Of a stretch of DNA of 64,000 bases, positions 44,405-53,410 are shown piece by piece. This DNA is from Panacagrimonas sp965216805 (lineage in GTDB: Bacteria > Pseudomonadota > Gammaproteobacteria > Nevskiales > Nevskiaceae), in the NCBI RefSeq assembly GCF_965216805.1, contig NZ_CBDCGN010000002.1, positions 2,666,001-2,730,000 of the forward strand, in the 5' to 3' direction. The translations under genes and the position numbers were made by a program. The notes under the pieces are model-generated. The model searched no databases. It had not been told where the DNA came from and saw nothing but the letters and a program-made list of their open reading frames with translations. Positions within the stretch are counted from its first letter, which is position 1, and every line of letters begins with the position of its first letter.

Positions 44405-45745
44405 ATGCGCATTCGACATCGGCTCATCGGCCTGTCGCTGCTGTTCCTGAGTGCCGTAGCCGGTGCACGGGTAGACCCGGAACGCGCAGCCGAACTCGGC
44501 AGATCGCTGACGCCCATGGGCAGCGAAGCCGGCGCCAACGCCGACGGCAGCATCCCCGCCTGGCAGCCCATGATCGACCACGACTTCCAGCGTGGCGACA
44601 ACCCTTACGCCGACGACGAGCCGCTCTACACCATCCGCGCCTCCAATCTGGCGAATTACGAGAACCTGCTCACCCAGGGACATCGCGCGCTGTTCCGAAC
44701 GTTTCCTGAAACCTTCCACATGCCGGTGTATCCGAGCCGGCGCGGCGCCGCTTATCCGCAGTGGTTTCTTGATTCGACGCGCGACAACGCCACCACCGTC
44801 GAGCTGACCAACAGCGGTCACGGTTTCTGCTGTGCCGCCCAGGGGTTTCCATTTCCCGTCCCCACCAACGGACTGGAAGTGATGTGGAATCACATCATGC
44901 GTTACAACACGCGCGGCTTTCGCGGCTACGTCGCCGCAGCTGCTACCACGCCGGCCGGCGATCACGTGGTGGAGCGCGCCTACCTGGAACTGGCCTACGC
45001 CTACAACACGCCGGGCATGAGCGCCGAACAACTCGGCAACCAGAACCTGTACGTGATGAGCAAGACCGTGGCGCCCGCCAGCAAGGCCGGCTCGGCCTAC
45101 CTGCTGCATGTGCCCATTGATCGGGTGACGCAGACCACCGGCGTATGGGTGTTCAGCGTCGGCGAGAACCGCACGCGCCGCATCGGCGAGGTGGGCTACG
45201 ACAATCCGCTGTTCGACGGCCTGATGACCCAGGATCAGGTCGACATGTTCAACGGTCCGCTGGACCGCTACACCCTCAAGCTGGTTGGCAAGCGCGAACT
45301 GATCGTGCCCTACAACAGCTACGCCCTGTATGACCCCGAGGTGGCGTACGAGGACATCATCACGCCCGGCCATATCCAGCAGCAGCTCACCCGTTACGAG
45401 AAGCACCGCGTGTGGGTGATCGAGGCGCAGGTACGCGAGGGCATCTCGCATCGCTACAAGAAGCGCGTGTTTTACGTGGACGAAGATTCCTGGATCGTGC
45501 TGGCGCAAGACATCTACGACGAGCGCGATCAATTCTGGCGTTTCGCCGAATCCCACTCCGTCAACTTCCCGCAGGTACCGGTGATGATCAACGGCGTGCA
45601 GGTGCATTACGACCTGCAGTCACGGCGCTACGCCATCCTCAACCTCACCAACGAGGAGAAGGAGCTGATCGAATACGACTGGACCCAGACGCCGGGTTAC
45701 TTCACCCCGAGCAATCTCAAGCGCTTCGCGGCGACGCGGCAGTGA
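44405..45745 (+). CDS. DUF1329 domain protein, exported
   Basis: Exported protein of 446 residues with signal peptide (RLIGLSLLFLSAVAGA) and the DUF1329 fold, related to LolA/LolB-like lipid-binding barrels. Marks are ELGRSLTPMGSEAGANADGS, PTNGLEVMWNHIMRYN and KRVFYVDEDSW. AGGAGG sits seven bases before the chosen ATG. Such genes often accompany DUF1302 proteins and RND/MMPL transporters, sometimes in steroid or hydrophobic compound metabolism; here the only transporter gene nearby is the adaptor upstream. Ligand unknown. Confidence 0.9.
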   Translation: MRIRHRLIGLSLLFLSAVAGARVDPERAAELGRSLTPMGSEAGANADGSIPAWQPMIDHDFQRGDNPYADDEPLYTIRASNLANYENLLTQGHRALFRTFPETFHMPVYPSRRGAAYPQWFLDSTRDNATTVELTNSGHGFCCAAQGFPFPVPTNGLEVMWNHIMRYNTRGFRGYVAAAATTPAGDHVVERAYLELAYAYNTPGMSAEQLGNQNLYVMSKTVAPASKAGSAYLLHVPIDRVTQTTGVWVFSVGENRTRRIGEVGYDNPLFDGLMTQDQVDMFNGPLDRYTLKLVGKRELIVPYNSYALYDPEVAYEDIITPGHIQQQLTRYEKHRVWVIEAQVREGISHRYKKRVFYVDEDSWIVLAQDIYDERDQFWRFAESHSVNFPQVPVMINGVQVHYDLQSRRYAILNLTNEEKELIEYDWTQTPGYFTPSNLKRFAATRQ

Positions 45746-45763
45746 CGCGGCAGTGACGCGGCG
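45733..45763 (+). repeat. 11-bp tandem repeat spanning the DUF1329 stop codon
   Basis: The unit GACGCGGCAGT is present twice, followed by a partial third copy (GACGCGGC). The first unit includes the last codons, and the junction supplies the TGA stop. It looks like a recent slippage duplication. Confidence 0.7.
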
Positions 45764-45764
45764 G

Positions 45765-45816
45765 CGTAAAAGCCCCCGGGCTGCGCCCGGGCTACGGGTC
45801 CTGTCGTAGCCCGGGG
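45765..45816. repeat. REP-like palindromic cluster
   Basis: Contains CCCGGGCTGCGCCCGGGCTACG and, 8 bases on, a further CGTAGCCCGGGG half-element; another partial copy (GCAGCCCGGGGGTA) lies near 45851. The CGTAGCCCGGG core with a palindromic partner is of the REP type seen in many high-GC gammaproteobacteria. Confidence 0.7.
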
Positions 45817-45878
45817 AGGAAATGCCGCGACTCGTGATGCAGTGGAGTAGCAGCCCGGGGGTAACAGGGCACAAAAAA

Positions 45879-45902
45879 GCCGGCCCCGAAGGACCGGCTT
45901 GA
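45879..45902 (-). terminator. Rho-independent terminator, minus strand
   Basis: AAGCCGGCCC and GGACCGGCTT form a 10-bp stem with one mismatch; on the minus strand the stem is followed by TTTTTT. It lies beyond the 3' end of the DUF4394 pseudogene and so once terminated that gene. Confidence 0.85.
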
Positions 45903-45918
45903 ATTGCAGCACTTCGGC

Positions 45919-45951
45919 GTAGCCGGCACCGCTGCGCGGTACCGGCTACGG
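45919..45951. repeat. CGTAGCC-type REP-like inverted repeat
   Basis: CGTAGCCGGCACCGC and GCGGTACCGGCTACG pair over 15 bases with one mismatch and a 3-base loop. It lies between the DUF4394 stop and the terminator, and it shares its CGTAGCC ends with the elements at 41750 and 45765. Confidence 0.75.
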
Positions 45952-45958
45952 CCTGCCT

Positions 45959-48045
45959 TTAGCGCAGGATCGGACCGCTGATCGCAGTCACCATCGGATC
46001 ACCCATTTCTCCGATCGGACCCACCATCGTCGCCGCACCGGTCTGCAGGTTGATGGTGTACAGCACCGACTGCGTCCCGCCTGAGGGCACCAGCGCCGCC
46101 AGCTTGAGGGTGTCGCCGCTTGCGCCGCTGATGTCGAAGCTGCCGGCAGCGTCGGCGTCCGGCGTGACGCCGAGCGGCCCGACCGTGTCGATAGCACCGT
46201 CGTTGGGCACCACCACCCGTCCCAGCGAGTTGTCGCGTGCGTCGATGATGTACTGGAAGTCCAGCGGCACCACACCCGGCAGCGCTGCCCCACGGTAGGC
46301 CGTGGAGATCGCTTCCGGCAGCGGATCGCCCAGCCGCTTAGTGCCATCGACAAAGGCGAAGCCCGCTGCACGCGCTGACCCCGCAATCTCGCGATGCAGA
46401 TTGACCCGCAGGTTCTGGCCGGTATCGCTGACGATGCGCAGCAGATCCGCGCGCGGGTTGAAGTCCACGCCGAAGTTGGTGCCAGCCAGGGCCTGCGGCG
46501 CGGGAGCGGGCGGGAAGCTCAGCATGGCGAATGGCGTGGCAACGGCGGTGCCCGGATCGATCCGGTAGACCTGTCCGGAACGCCCGACCGCTTAGAGGCC
46601 GTTGTCCGTCGTTACCGTCATCGCCGTGGTGCGGTTGTCCATACCGATCAGCCGATCACCCATATCGAGCCCGGTGATGGGGCATCGGCACCGACCGTCA
46701 GCACCCCTGTCATGAGCGTGGCGCTGACCAGCACGTCGCCAGCCGCATCCTCGCGCAGCAGGGTGAGATCCCGTGCGCCCAAAGCAACGCCCAGTTCCAC
46801 GGTCAAGCCCTTGTAGAGACCGGCCGCCAGCGTCATACCGACCGGGGTTGCCGCTCCGTCGACCGGGTTGATCGTGTATAGGTTGGTGTTGCCTGGAGCC
46901 ACGGTCAACAGCGCGTAATGCTCGTTGACCGTGCCGTCCCGCACGACGTCATGGCCATTGACGCTGCTGACATCACCGACGCCGAGCAGACCCCTTCCGA
47001 CCAGAATCCCCTCGTTGGGCGGGTTCTGCAGGAACAAGCGGTCGTTCTGGGTATCGATCACAAACAGCTCGGTGCCGGTCGCGCCGGGATCGGGGTTGGT
47101 GTATCCCGCTGCGGTGACGCCCTGTCGATAGCCCAGGGTGCCGTCGACAATGGCCGGCAGCGCCAGGTTGGTCGGCACGCGCAGGTTCTGCGCTAGGTCG
47201 CTGACGATGCGCAGCGCGTCGGCTGCGGGGTTGAAGTCCACGCCAAAGCGAGCACCGGCGAGCAACGGTGGCGTCGCCGCTGACGCCACGTTGGCGTTGA
47301 TCTCGGTCGCGGAGGCATCGACGGGACTGACCGGCAGCAGGCGCCCGCTGTTGGTCAGCGCAAACAGCTCATCAGTTGCGGGACGGAAGTCCAGGCCCAC
47401 CACGGACTCGCCGCCGTTGAGCGGGATCATGCCGACGGGCAGGACGCTGTCACCCGGACTGTTGATCGTGAAGGTCACCAGCTGGTTGCCCCCGCGCACC
47501 GCAAAGACGTCCGGCCCGTTGCCGTTAGGGATCGCCAGGCCGATGGCCCATTGCGCGCCCGGCAGGTCCAGGTCGGTCAGGCAGCTCGCCGCGCCGCTGC
47601 GCAGGTTGATGCTGTACAGCCGCGAGTTGGTGGCGTTGTCCACGTTGAGGGTGGCCAGCGCGACGCCGGCGTTGCCCTCGATGTCAAAGCCGCCACGGTC
47701 GTTGAAGCTCACGCCGAGCGCGCCGACATCGGTCAGACGACCGCTGTTGGGGCTGATGGGCGCGCTGTCCACCGAGCCCTGGGTCTGCAGCACGTTGCGT
47801 TGCGCGTCCAGTACGTAAAGGCTGGTGTTAAGGAAGTCGCCGCCCGAACGGCCGAAGCTGTTGGTGTAGGCGGCGAAGCCAACGTTGCGGGCGGGGGTCA
47901 GGGTGGTGTCGGACATCCCAAGCGTGGGGCCCGCACCTATCGTGTAGTTGGTGGCATCAGTGAACGCGATGCGCAGATTGTCTTCGTTGTCGCCCACGAA
48001 GCGCCTGCAAGTATCCGCGACGAGGGTTGGCAACGTCACACTCAG
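45959..48045 (-). pseudogene. DUF4394-repeat protein, 5' truncated with frameshift and nonsense codon
   Basis: Two minus-strand frames read as DUF4394 repeats (beta-propeller-like, with FGVDFNPAADALRIVSD and LYTINPVDGAATPVG type motifs). The upstream part (about 48015-46648) runs into a stop. The homology goes on in another frame as PITGLDMGDRLIG, with the shift inside a CCCC run at 46679-46682. It then meets TAA at 46592-46594 where the repeat pattern LYAVG demands Tyr, and continues to 45959. The 5' end has no signal peptide and begins in mid-repeat, fused to a glycosyltransferase remnant. The frameshift could be a sequencing error, but the three lesions together point to a dead gene. The fusion edge is approximate. 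Confidence 0.8.
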
Positions 48046-48472
48046 GGTACTCGTGCAGTACCCCGACGAAACGTCAGCCGAGCGCTTCGCGGACCAGCGC
48101 GATGCGCCGATAACGAAGGTCGCTGTGAACGATCGGAAGCTCGTAGGCATCGAGGTCCAAGGTCGGCCAAGCGTAAGCCGGCGGCGCTTCGAGAATGTCG
48201 TCGGCATCCAAGAACAGCAGATAGTCCGCCGCGCCCCGTGCAAGCAGGATGGCCTCGCTGTGGTTATGCCCGAAGTTGCGCCAGGGGCGCTCGTGCAAGT
48301 GGCCGGGCACATCGCCCGGCAGGGAACGGATGAGCGCCTGGGTCCCGTCGGTGGAACCGGTGTCGACGACGATGACCCAGGTGTCGATCAGCGGCTTCAC
48401 CGCTTGCAGGCAGCGGCCGATCACGTGTGCCTCGTCCCTGACGATCATGCTCAGGCACACCCGCGCGCTCAT
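48044..48472 (-). pseudogene. Truncated family 2 glycosyltransferase
   Basis: Begins like a cytoplasmic GT-A glycosyltransferase: SARVCLSMIVRDEAHVIGRCL, VVDTGSTDGTQ and LLFLDADDILE (the metal-binding DxD). TGA at 48074-48076 interrupts it after REALG. In the same frame RFVGVLHEYPEC continues, and relatives have Trp where the stop stands, so TGG changed to TGA. Homology is lost near 48044, where the DUF4394 frame takes over. Most of the C-terminal half is missing. It could yield a 132-residue fragment, but activity is unlikely. Confidence 0.8.
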
Positions 48473-48706
48473 CGATGGCGCCCTGGTGCGATGACGCGGA
48501 CCGGGACATCGCGCAGAGCGCAGTTCCGCGGGAAGGACGCAAAGGAATGCATGGCGCCCGAAGGGTACCCGGGTGCCTCGCCCGCCACGCACAGCGCTTT
48601 CGAATAGCGGCGGGGCGATGGCTTCTTCAGTATCAATTCATCTGTCGAGCCTAGCCTTCACCCTCGCAGACCGCCCGTCGGGCGGAATCGGACCACGGAG
48701 TCATCG

Positions 48707-49315
48707 ATGAAAACGCTGATGCTTCCCTTCATGGCGGTCGCAACCCTGGTGGCGACGCAGTCCGTCGCCGGGCCGAAGCACGACTCCGCCAATCACGGCC
48801 GCTACGGAGGCGGGCCCGATTATGCGGACGTGGTTTCCGCCGAGCCGATCTACCGCACCGTTCGTATCGAAGAACCCCGACGCGAATGCTGGGACGAGCG
48901 AGTCGTGTATGAAGAGCGGCCCGACAACGGCTACTGGTTCGACAATGGCGTCGCGGGCAGCGTGGTCGGCGCCATCGCGGGTGGTGTCGCCGGACACCAG
49001 TTCGGCAAGGGCCGCGGCAAGGATGCCGCCACCGTACTGGGTGCCGTGATCGGCGCCGGTGTAGGCCAGCGGGTTGCCGTCAACAACTCGCGGCGCAACC
49101 CAGGTCCGGAAAGCTACGAGCGCGTCGCTTACGAGGAACGCTGCCAGACCATCACCGACTTCCGCACCGAGCAGCGGATCGAAGCCTATGACATCGCCTA
49201 CCGCTACGGCGGGCGCATTTATCGCACCACCCTGCCCTACGACCCCGGCTCGCGGATACCTGTGGATGTCAGCGTTCGCCCGGCTGAAGCTGCTCCCTAT
49301 CCCGTGAGTTATTGA
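48707..49315 (+). CDS. Glycine-zipper 2TM domain envelope protein (17-kDa antigen-like)
   Basis: Exported protein of 202 residues, signal peptide MLPFMAVATLVATQSVAG. Residues about 80-125 carry the glycine zipper: GVAGSVVGAIAGGVAGHQFG and TVLGAVIGAGVGQ. Such domains insert in the outer membrane or span the envelope. Tyr/Arg/Glu-rich flanks (YEERPDNGYW, YEERCQTITDF) resemble the Rickettsia surface antigen family. The 234-base region before it holds its promoter, including a CCGCCC/GGGCGG hairpin at about 48672-48687. I see no gene there. Confidence 0.88.
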   Translation: MKTLMLPFMAVATLVATQSVAGPKHDSANHGRYGGGPDYADVVSAEPIYRTVRIEEPRRECWDERVVYEERPDNGYWFDNGVAGSVVGAIAGGVAGHQFGKGRGKDAATVLGAVIGAGVGQRVAVNNSRRNPGPESYERVAYEERCQTITDFRTEQRIEAYDIAYRYGGRIYRTTLPYDPGSRIPVDVSVRPAEAAPYPVSY

Positions 49316-49317
49316 CC

Positions 49318-49341
49318 GATCCGGAGATGCTTCTCCGGATC
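49318..49341. repeat. 10-bp perfect hairpin between two envelope genes
   Basis: GATCCGGAGA and TCTCCGGATC pair exactly around a TGCT loop, starting three bases after the glycine-zipper gene stop. No T run follows, so termination is uncertain; it may stabilise the upstream mRNA. Confidence 0.6.
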
Positions 49342-49365
49342 CGCCATAGGATCCGATACGACGAG

Positions 49366-49659
49366 ATGTTGAGGCGAACGCTCTGCATGCTGCTGTGCGC
49401 GGTGGGCTTGTTGTCCAGCCTCTCGGGGAGCGCGCGCATGAAGGATTTTTTGGGTGGCCTGCCCGGCACTGACATACGCCCCCCCGATTCGCTGATCGAT
49501 CAGCGGTCGCGGGGAATGACACCGGCTCAGGCTGCACGAGAAGCACAGAAACGTTATGGCGGCGGCAAGGTGCTGAGCGTCGATCCGTCAGGCGACGGTT
49601 ACCGCGTCAAACTGCTGCGCGACGGCGACGTCCGCGTGGTGTTCATTTCCGGCCGCTAG
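49366..49659 (+). CDS. Small exported PepSY-like protein
   Basis: 97 residues from the ATG at 49366, with signal peptide (LCMLLCAVGLLSSLSGSA). The mature part shows MTPAQAAREAQKRYGGGKVLSV and GYRVKLLRDGDVRVVFI, a PepSY-type alpha-beta pattern. It lies 30 bases before a PhoP-like regulator gene, and small PepSY proteins often precede such two-component systems, so a sensory or inhibitory role is plausible but unproven. The Shine-Dalgarno sequence is weak. Confidence 0.8.
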   Translation: MLRRTLCMLLCAVGLLSSLSGSARMKDFLGGLPGTDIRPPDSLIDQRSRGMTPAQAAREAQKRYGGGKVLSVDPSGDGYRVKLLRDGDVRVVFISGR

Positions 49660-49689
49660 CCACTAAAAGCACAACACAAGGAGTTTTCC

Positions 49690-50367
49690 ATGCGAGCCCT
49701 GGTTATCGAGGACGACCCGCACCTGCGCGGTCAAGTCACCCAGATGTTTGCCGATGAAGGTTTTGCGGTGGATCAGGCCGCGGACGGCGAGAACGGCATG
49801 TACATGGCCACCGAGTATCCGGTCGATATCGCCATCATCGACCTGGGACTGCCTGGCGCCAGCGGTATCGATATCATCCGCAAGGCGCGCAAGGCCGGCC
49901 GCGGATTTCCGATCTTGATTCTCACCGCGCGCGACGGCTGGCAGACCAAGGTCGAGGGCCTTGAAGCAGGCGCCGACGATTACCTGGTCAAGCCATTCCA
50001 TCGCGAGGAGTTGCTGGCAAGGGCGCGGGCGCTGCTGCGTCGTTCCGGCGGCTGGGCACAGCCTCAGCTCAGTTGCGGTCCGGTGACGGTCGACACCACC
50101 GCCAAGTCGGTCACCGTCAACGACAAGACGGTGGAACTGACCGCCTACGAGTTCAAGGTGCTGGAATACCTGATCCTGCACGCTGGCGAGGTCGTTTCCA
50201 AGTCGACGCTGACCGAGCATCTCTATGCTGAAGAAGACGAGCGCGACAGCAACGTGATCGAAGTCTTCATCCGGCGCTTGCGCAGCAAGCTGGATCCCGA
50301 CGGCAGCATGGCGCCCATCACGACCCTGCGTGGAAGCGGATATCGCTGGGACTTACCGCGCAGCTGA
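49690..50367 (+). CDS. phoP: OmpR-family response regulator, PhoP-like
   Basis: DNA-binding response regulator of 225 residues. The receiver domain has Asp51 in IIDLGLPG as phospho-acceptor, the acidic pair in LVIEDDP, and Lys in DYLVKPF. The C-terminal winged helix is ELTAYEFKVLEYLI...SNVIEVFIRRLRSKL. AGGAG lies before the start. It is paired with the sensor kinase downstream; the PhoP/PhoQ label rests on family resemblance and not on known targets. Confidence 0.93.
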   Translation: MRALVIEDDPHLRGQVTQMFADEGFAVDQAADGENGMYMATEYPVDIAIIDLGLPGASGIDIIRKARKAGRGFPILILTARDGWQTKVEGLEAGADDYLVKPFHREELLARARALLRRSGGWAQPQLSCGPVTVDTTAKSVTVNDKTVELTAYEFKVLEYLILHAGEVVSKSTLTEHLYAEEDERDSNVIEVFIRRLRSKLDPDGSMAPITTLRGSGYRWDLPRS

Positions 50368-50452
50368 AGACCGTCGCGGTACGAACCCGAGGGTGCGACG
50401 CAACCGCCTGCGGGCGCCGCTTTGCGCGGCAGGCGGCGCCTAGAATGGCAGC

Positions 50453-51778
50453 ATGAGTTCTCTGCGCGCGCGCTTGCTGGTGGCAGCCTCCGTCGTTCTG
50501 ACGGCGTTCTTCCTGCTGACTGCGGCCGTGCTGGACAGCGCGTTCCGCGACAGCACGCTGCAAGCCCAAAGAGACAAGTTGGAGGGTCTGGTCTACTCCC
50601 TGCTGGCCGCAGCCAGAACCAATGCCGACGGCGACCTCACCGTGGCATCGGACGATATTTCAGATCGGCGCCTGATGCAGCCAGCCAGTGGACTGCAGGC
50701 CGCATTGTTCGATGAGCAGGGACTGCTGGCCTGGACCTCCACCGACTTCCTGGAAATGCCCGCACCGCCGGTGCCCGAGGTCGGACAGTGGCTGTTCGAA
50801 CAAAGGGATCAGCCGTCCACGTTCGCGCTGAGTTACGGCTTGCGATGGATCGATCTGGAAGACGACCCCAAGCGTTACACCTTCGTCGTGATCGAGGACG
50901 CCACCAGTTTCAATCGCCAGCTGCAGACCTACCGCCGCGAGCTGTGGTTCTGGCTGGCGGCCGCCGCTGCCGGTTTGCTGCTGGTGCAGTACCTGGTGTT
51001 GCGTTGGGGACTCGCGCCCTTACGCAAATTGATTGCGGAGCTGCAGGCGATCGAAAAAGGCCAGCGCGGCGAAATTCAGACCGAATACCCGGACGAGCTG
51101 CAACCGCTGGCGCAGGGACTCAACGCCATGATCCGCAGCGAGCGCAACCAGCAAAACCGGTACCGCCATGCCTTGGGCGACCTTGCGCACAGCCTCAAGA
51201 CGCCGATGGCAGTATTGCGGGGCATTGGCGAAGAATCGCGGATTCCGGAAGATCTACGCCCTGCGCTGCGCGACCAGCTCATGCTCATGCAACAGATCAC
51301 CGACTACCAGTTGCGCAAGGCCGCAACGGCTGGACGACGGACCCTGGCCGAGCCGGTAGCTCCACGTCCCATCGCGGAGAAGATCGCCGACGCATTGCTC
51401 AAGGTTTACGCCGATCAGCCGATCCGCTTTGCCTTCGAGGCTCCGCCGTCGTTTCGCCTGCGCGCCGACAGCGGCGACCTGTTCGAGATGCTCGGGAACC
51501 TGCTGGACAACGCCTGCAAATACGGCGCCTCGCGCATCTCGGTCCGTTTCGGACAACAAGGAGCGTCGAACTTCATTCGCATAGACGACGACGGGCCGGG
51601 TTTTCCCGAAGAGGCCTACGAGCTGTTGCGGCGAGGTGTACGTGCCGATACGCAGAAGCCCGGCCAAGGCATCGGCCTGGCCGCGGTATACGAAATCATC
51701 AAGGCCTACGAAGGCCGGATCGAATTGGGCCGATCCGAAGCGGGCGGCGCGCGAGTCGCCATCTGGCTACCGGTGTAG
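50453..51778 (+). CDS. phoQ: Sensor histidine kinase, PhoQ-like
   Basis: Membrane sensor kinase, 441 residues: N-terminal helix (about 8-28), periplasmic sensor domain (about 30-160), second helix (about 165-183), short HAMP-like linker, dimerisation box LGDLAHSLKTPMAVL with His246, and ATPase N-box NLLDNACKYGA plus GPGFP and GQGIGLAAV. The LAHSLKTP H-box is typical of the PhoQ group, where Mg2+ or antimicrobial peptides are sensed. TAGAAT close upstream of the ATG may be an extra -10 element. Confidence 0.93.
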   Translation: MSSLRARLLVAASVVLTAFFLLTAAVLDSAFRDSTLQAQRDKLEGLVYSLLAAARTNADGDLTVASDDISDRRLMQPASGLQAALFDEQGLLAWTSTDFLEMPAPPVPEVGQWLFEQRDQPSTFALSYGLRWIDLEDDPKRYTFVVIEDATSFNRQLQTYRRELWFWLAAAAAGLLLVQYLVLRWGLAPLRKLIAELQAIEKGQRGEIQTEYPDELQPLAQGLNAMIRSERNQQNRYRHALGDLAHSLKTPMAVLRGIGEESRIPEDLRPALRDQLMLMQQITDYQLRKAATAGRRTLAEPVAPRPIAEKIADALLKVYADQPIRFAFEAPPSFRLRADSGDLFEMLGNLLDNACKYGASRISVRFGQQGASNFIRIDDDGPGFPEEAYELLRRGVRADTQKPGQGIGLAAVYEIIKAYEGRIELGRSEAGGARVAIWLPV

Positions 51779-51799
51779 CCCGCAGATCGACGACTGGAT

Positions 51800-51875
51800 T
51801 GGTGGGTCGTGATGGGTTCGAACCATCGACCAACTGGTTAAAAGCCAGCTGCTCTACCGGCTGAGCTAACGACCC
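51800..51875 (-). tRNA. tRNA-Lys (anticodon UUU)
   Basis: On the minus strand the 76-base sequence folds as a tRNA: acceptor GGGTCGT with ACGACCC, encoded CCA end, D-arm TAGCTCAGCCGGTAGAGCA, anticodon loop CTTTTAA with UUU, and T-arm GGTTCGAACCC. It lies between the sensor kinase end and queC, in queC orientation, at the place where Tol-Pal/queuosine clusters of related bacteria often carry it. Confidence 0.97.
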
Positions 51876-51946
51876 GTGGATGTCTTGATGTCCATGCTTG
51901 CGATCCTTCAGCCCAGGCAGCGCAAACGGGCCGCAATGATACCGGA

Positions 51947-52657
51947 TCAAGGGGCGGACGAAACCCTTCCGTCCCGATAGCGGGTCGGATCTGCCACACC
52001 GGCCTCGCGGAAACCTTGCGCACGCAGTCGACATGAATCGCAGCGACCGCAGGCGCGCCCCTGATCGTCGGCACGGTAGCAAGAGACCGTCTCGGCGTAA
52101 TCGACGCGCAAACGCACGCCTTCTGCGACGATCTGGGCCTTGCTCAGATGGATCAGCGGCGCGTGGACACGGAAACGACCGCCCTCAGTCCCCGTGCGGG
52201 TGGCCAGTTGCGCCAGGTTCTGGAAACTCTCGATGAACTCAGGGCGACAATCCGGGTATCCCGAGTAGTCGACGGCATTGACGCCGATAAACAGATCCTG
52301 CGCGCCCAACACCTCGGCGCAGCCCAGTGCCAGGGACAGAAAGAGCGTATTGCGGGCCGGAACATAAGTCGCCGGGATACCACTGGTAGGGTGGTTCGGC
52401 ACTTCGATATGCGGGTCGGTCAGTGCCGAACCACCGAGCTGCGCCAGATCGACTTGCATGAGCCGATGCGTCGCGGCCTGCAAGCGCTGCGCAACGCGCT
52501 CGGCAGCCCGGACTTCCGCCAGATGGCGCTGGCCGTACGCGACCGCCAGCGTATGGGTTTCGTACCCTTGCTCGCGCGCCATGGCGAGTACCGTGGCCGA
52601 ATCCAGGCCACCCGACAGCAGCACGATAGCGCGACGAATTTGCGGGCTTGGTTCCAT
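51947..52657 (-). CDS. queC: 7-cyano-7-deazaguanine synthase
   Basis: Makes preQ0 for queuosine tRNA modification (and possibly DNA deazaguanines). It is 236 residues with PP-loop VLLSGGLDSATVLAMA near the N terminus, GVNAVDYSGYPDCR, and the zinc cysteines CYRADDQGRACGRCDSC at the C terminus. It starts 18 bases after queE and leads to the tRNA-Lys gene. Confidence 0.97.
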   Translation of the reverse strand: MEPSPQIRRAIVLLSGGLDSATVLAMAREQGYETHTLAVAYGQRHLAEVRAAERVAQRLQAATHRLMQVDLAQLGGSALTDPHIEVPNHPTSGIPATYVPARNTLFLSLALGCAEVLGAQDLFIGVNAVDYSGYPDCRPEFIESFQNLAQLATRTGTEGGRFRVHAPLIHLSKAQIVAEGVRLRVDYAETVSCYRADDQGRACGRCDSCRLRAQGFREAGVADPTRYRDGRVSSAP

Positions 52658-52675
52658 GAGCGCCTGTGGCCTGCC

Positions 52676-53410
52676 TCAACGGCCCGGAGCAGCGCCCCAG
52701 AGAGCCTTGTGCAACTGGCTCTGGAATCTGACCGGGAGTTGATCGGCGAGAATCCAGTCGGCCAACTCGGCGCCCTCGACCTGCCCGTGACTGGGGGAGA
52801 ACAACACCGTGCAGGCCCGGGCCAGGCCGCGTGAGCTCACTTGTTCCCGCGCCCATTCGTAGTCCGCGCGGTTGCAGATCACGAATTTGACCTCGTCGCT
52901 GGCGCGCAGGCGATCGAATTGGGCCCACAGATTGCGCTGCGCCTCGCCGGAGCCGGGCGTCTTTATGTCGATCACACGCAGTACGCGCGCATCCACTTGT
53001 CCGGCATCCAAAGCACCGCTGGTCTCCAGCGAGACGAGGCAACCCGCATCGCAGAGACGGGTCAGCAGCGCAAAGCAGGCCTTCTGTGCCAGTGGCTCGC
53101 CGCCGGTGACGCACACGTAGGGCGTGCGGAACCGACCGACTAGGCCCAGGATTTCATCGAAGCTGCTCCACTGTCCGCCGTGAAACGCGTACGACGTGTC
53201 GCAGTAGCGACAGCGCAAGGGGCAGCCGGTCAGGCGGATGAACGTAGTGGGCAACCCCACCCGGCTGCTCTCACCTTGCAGCGAGAAGAAGATTTCGCTG
53301 ATTCGGACCCGGGCGGCGTCCTGTGCGGTCGACGACGCGCTATAGACCGGCGGGTGCTGTACTTCAGCCGCCAAGTTGTTGCAGCTTCTGCCGGGCGAGG
53401 TTGGCGGCAT
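52676..53410 (-). CDS. queE: 7-carboxy-7-deazaguanine synthase
   Basis: Radical-SAM enzyme that converts carboxytetrahydropterin to 7-carboxy-7-deazaguanine. Motifs are ISEIFFSLQGESSRVGLPTTFIRL, CPLRCRYCDTSYAF (CxxxCxxC) and VCVTGGEPLAQ. The start is uncertain: the first ATG in frame (53410) overlaps cpoB by 47 bases, while a TTG at 53374 overlaps by 11 and gives a more typical N terminus. Both leave the enzyme intact. Confidence 0.93.
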   Translation of the reverse strand: MPPTSPGRSCNNLAAEVQHPPVYSASSTAQDAARVRISEIFFSLQGESSRVGLPTTFIRLTGCPLRCRYCDTSYAFHGGQWSSFDEILGLVGRFRTPYVCVTGGEPLAQKACFALLTRLCDAGCLVSLETSGALDAGQVDARVLRVIDIKTPGSGEAQRNLWAQFDRLRASDEVKFVICNRADYEWAREQVSSRGLARACTVLFSPSHGQVEGAELADWILADQLPVRFQSQLHKALWGAAPGR

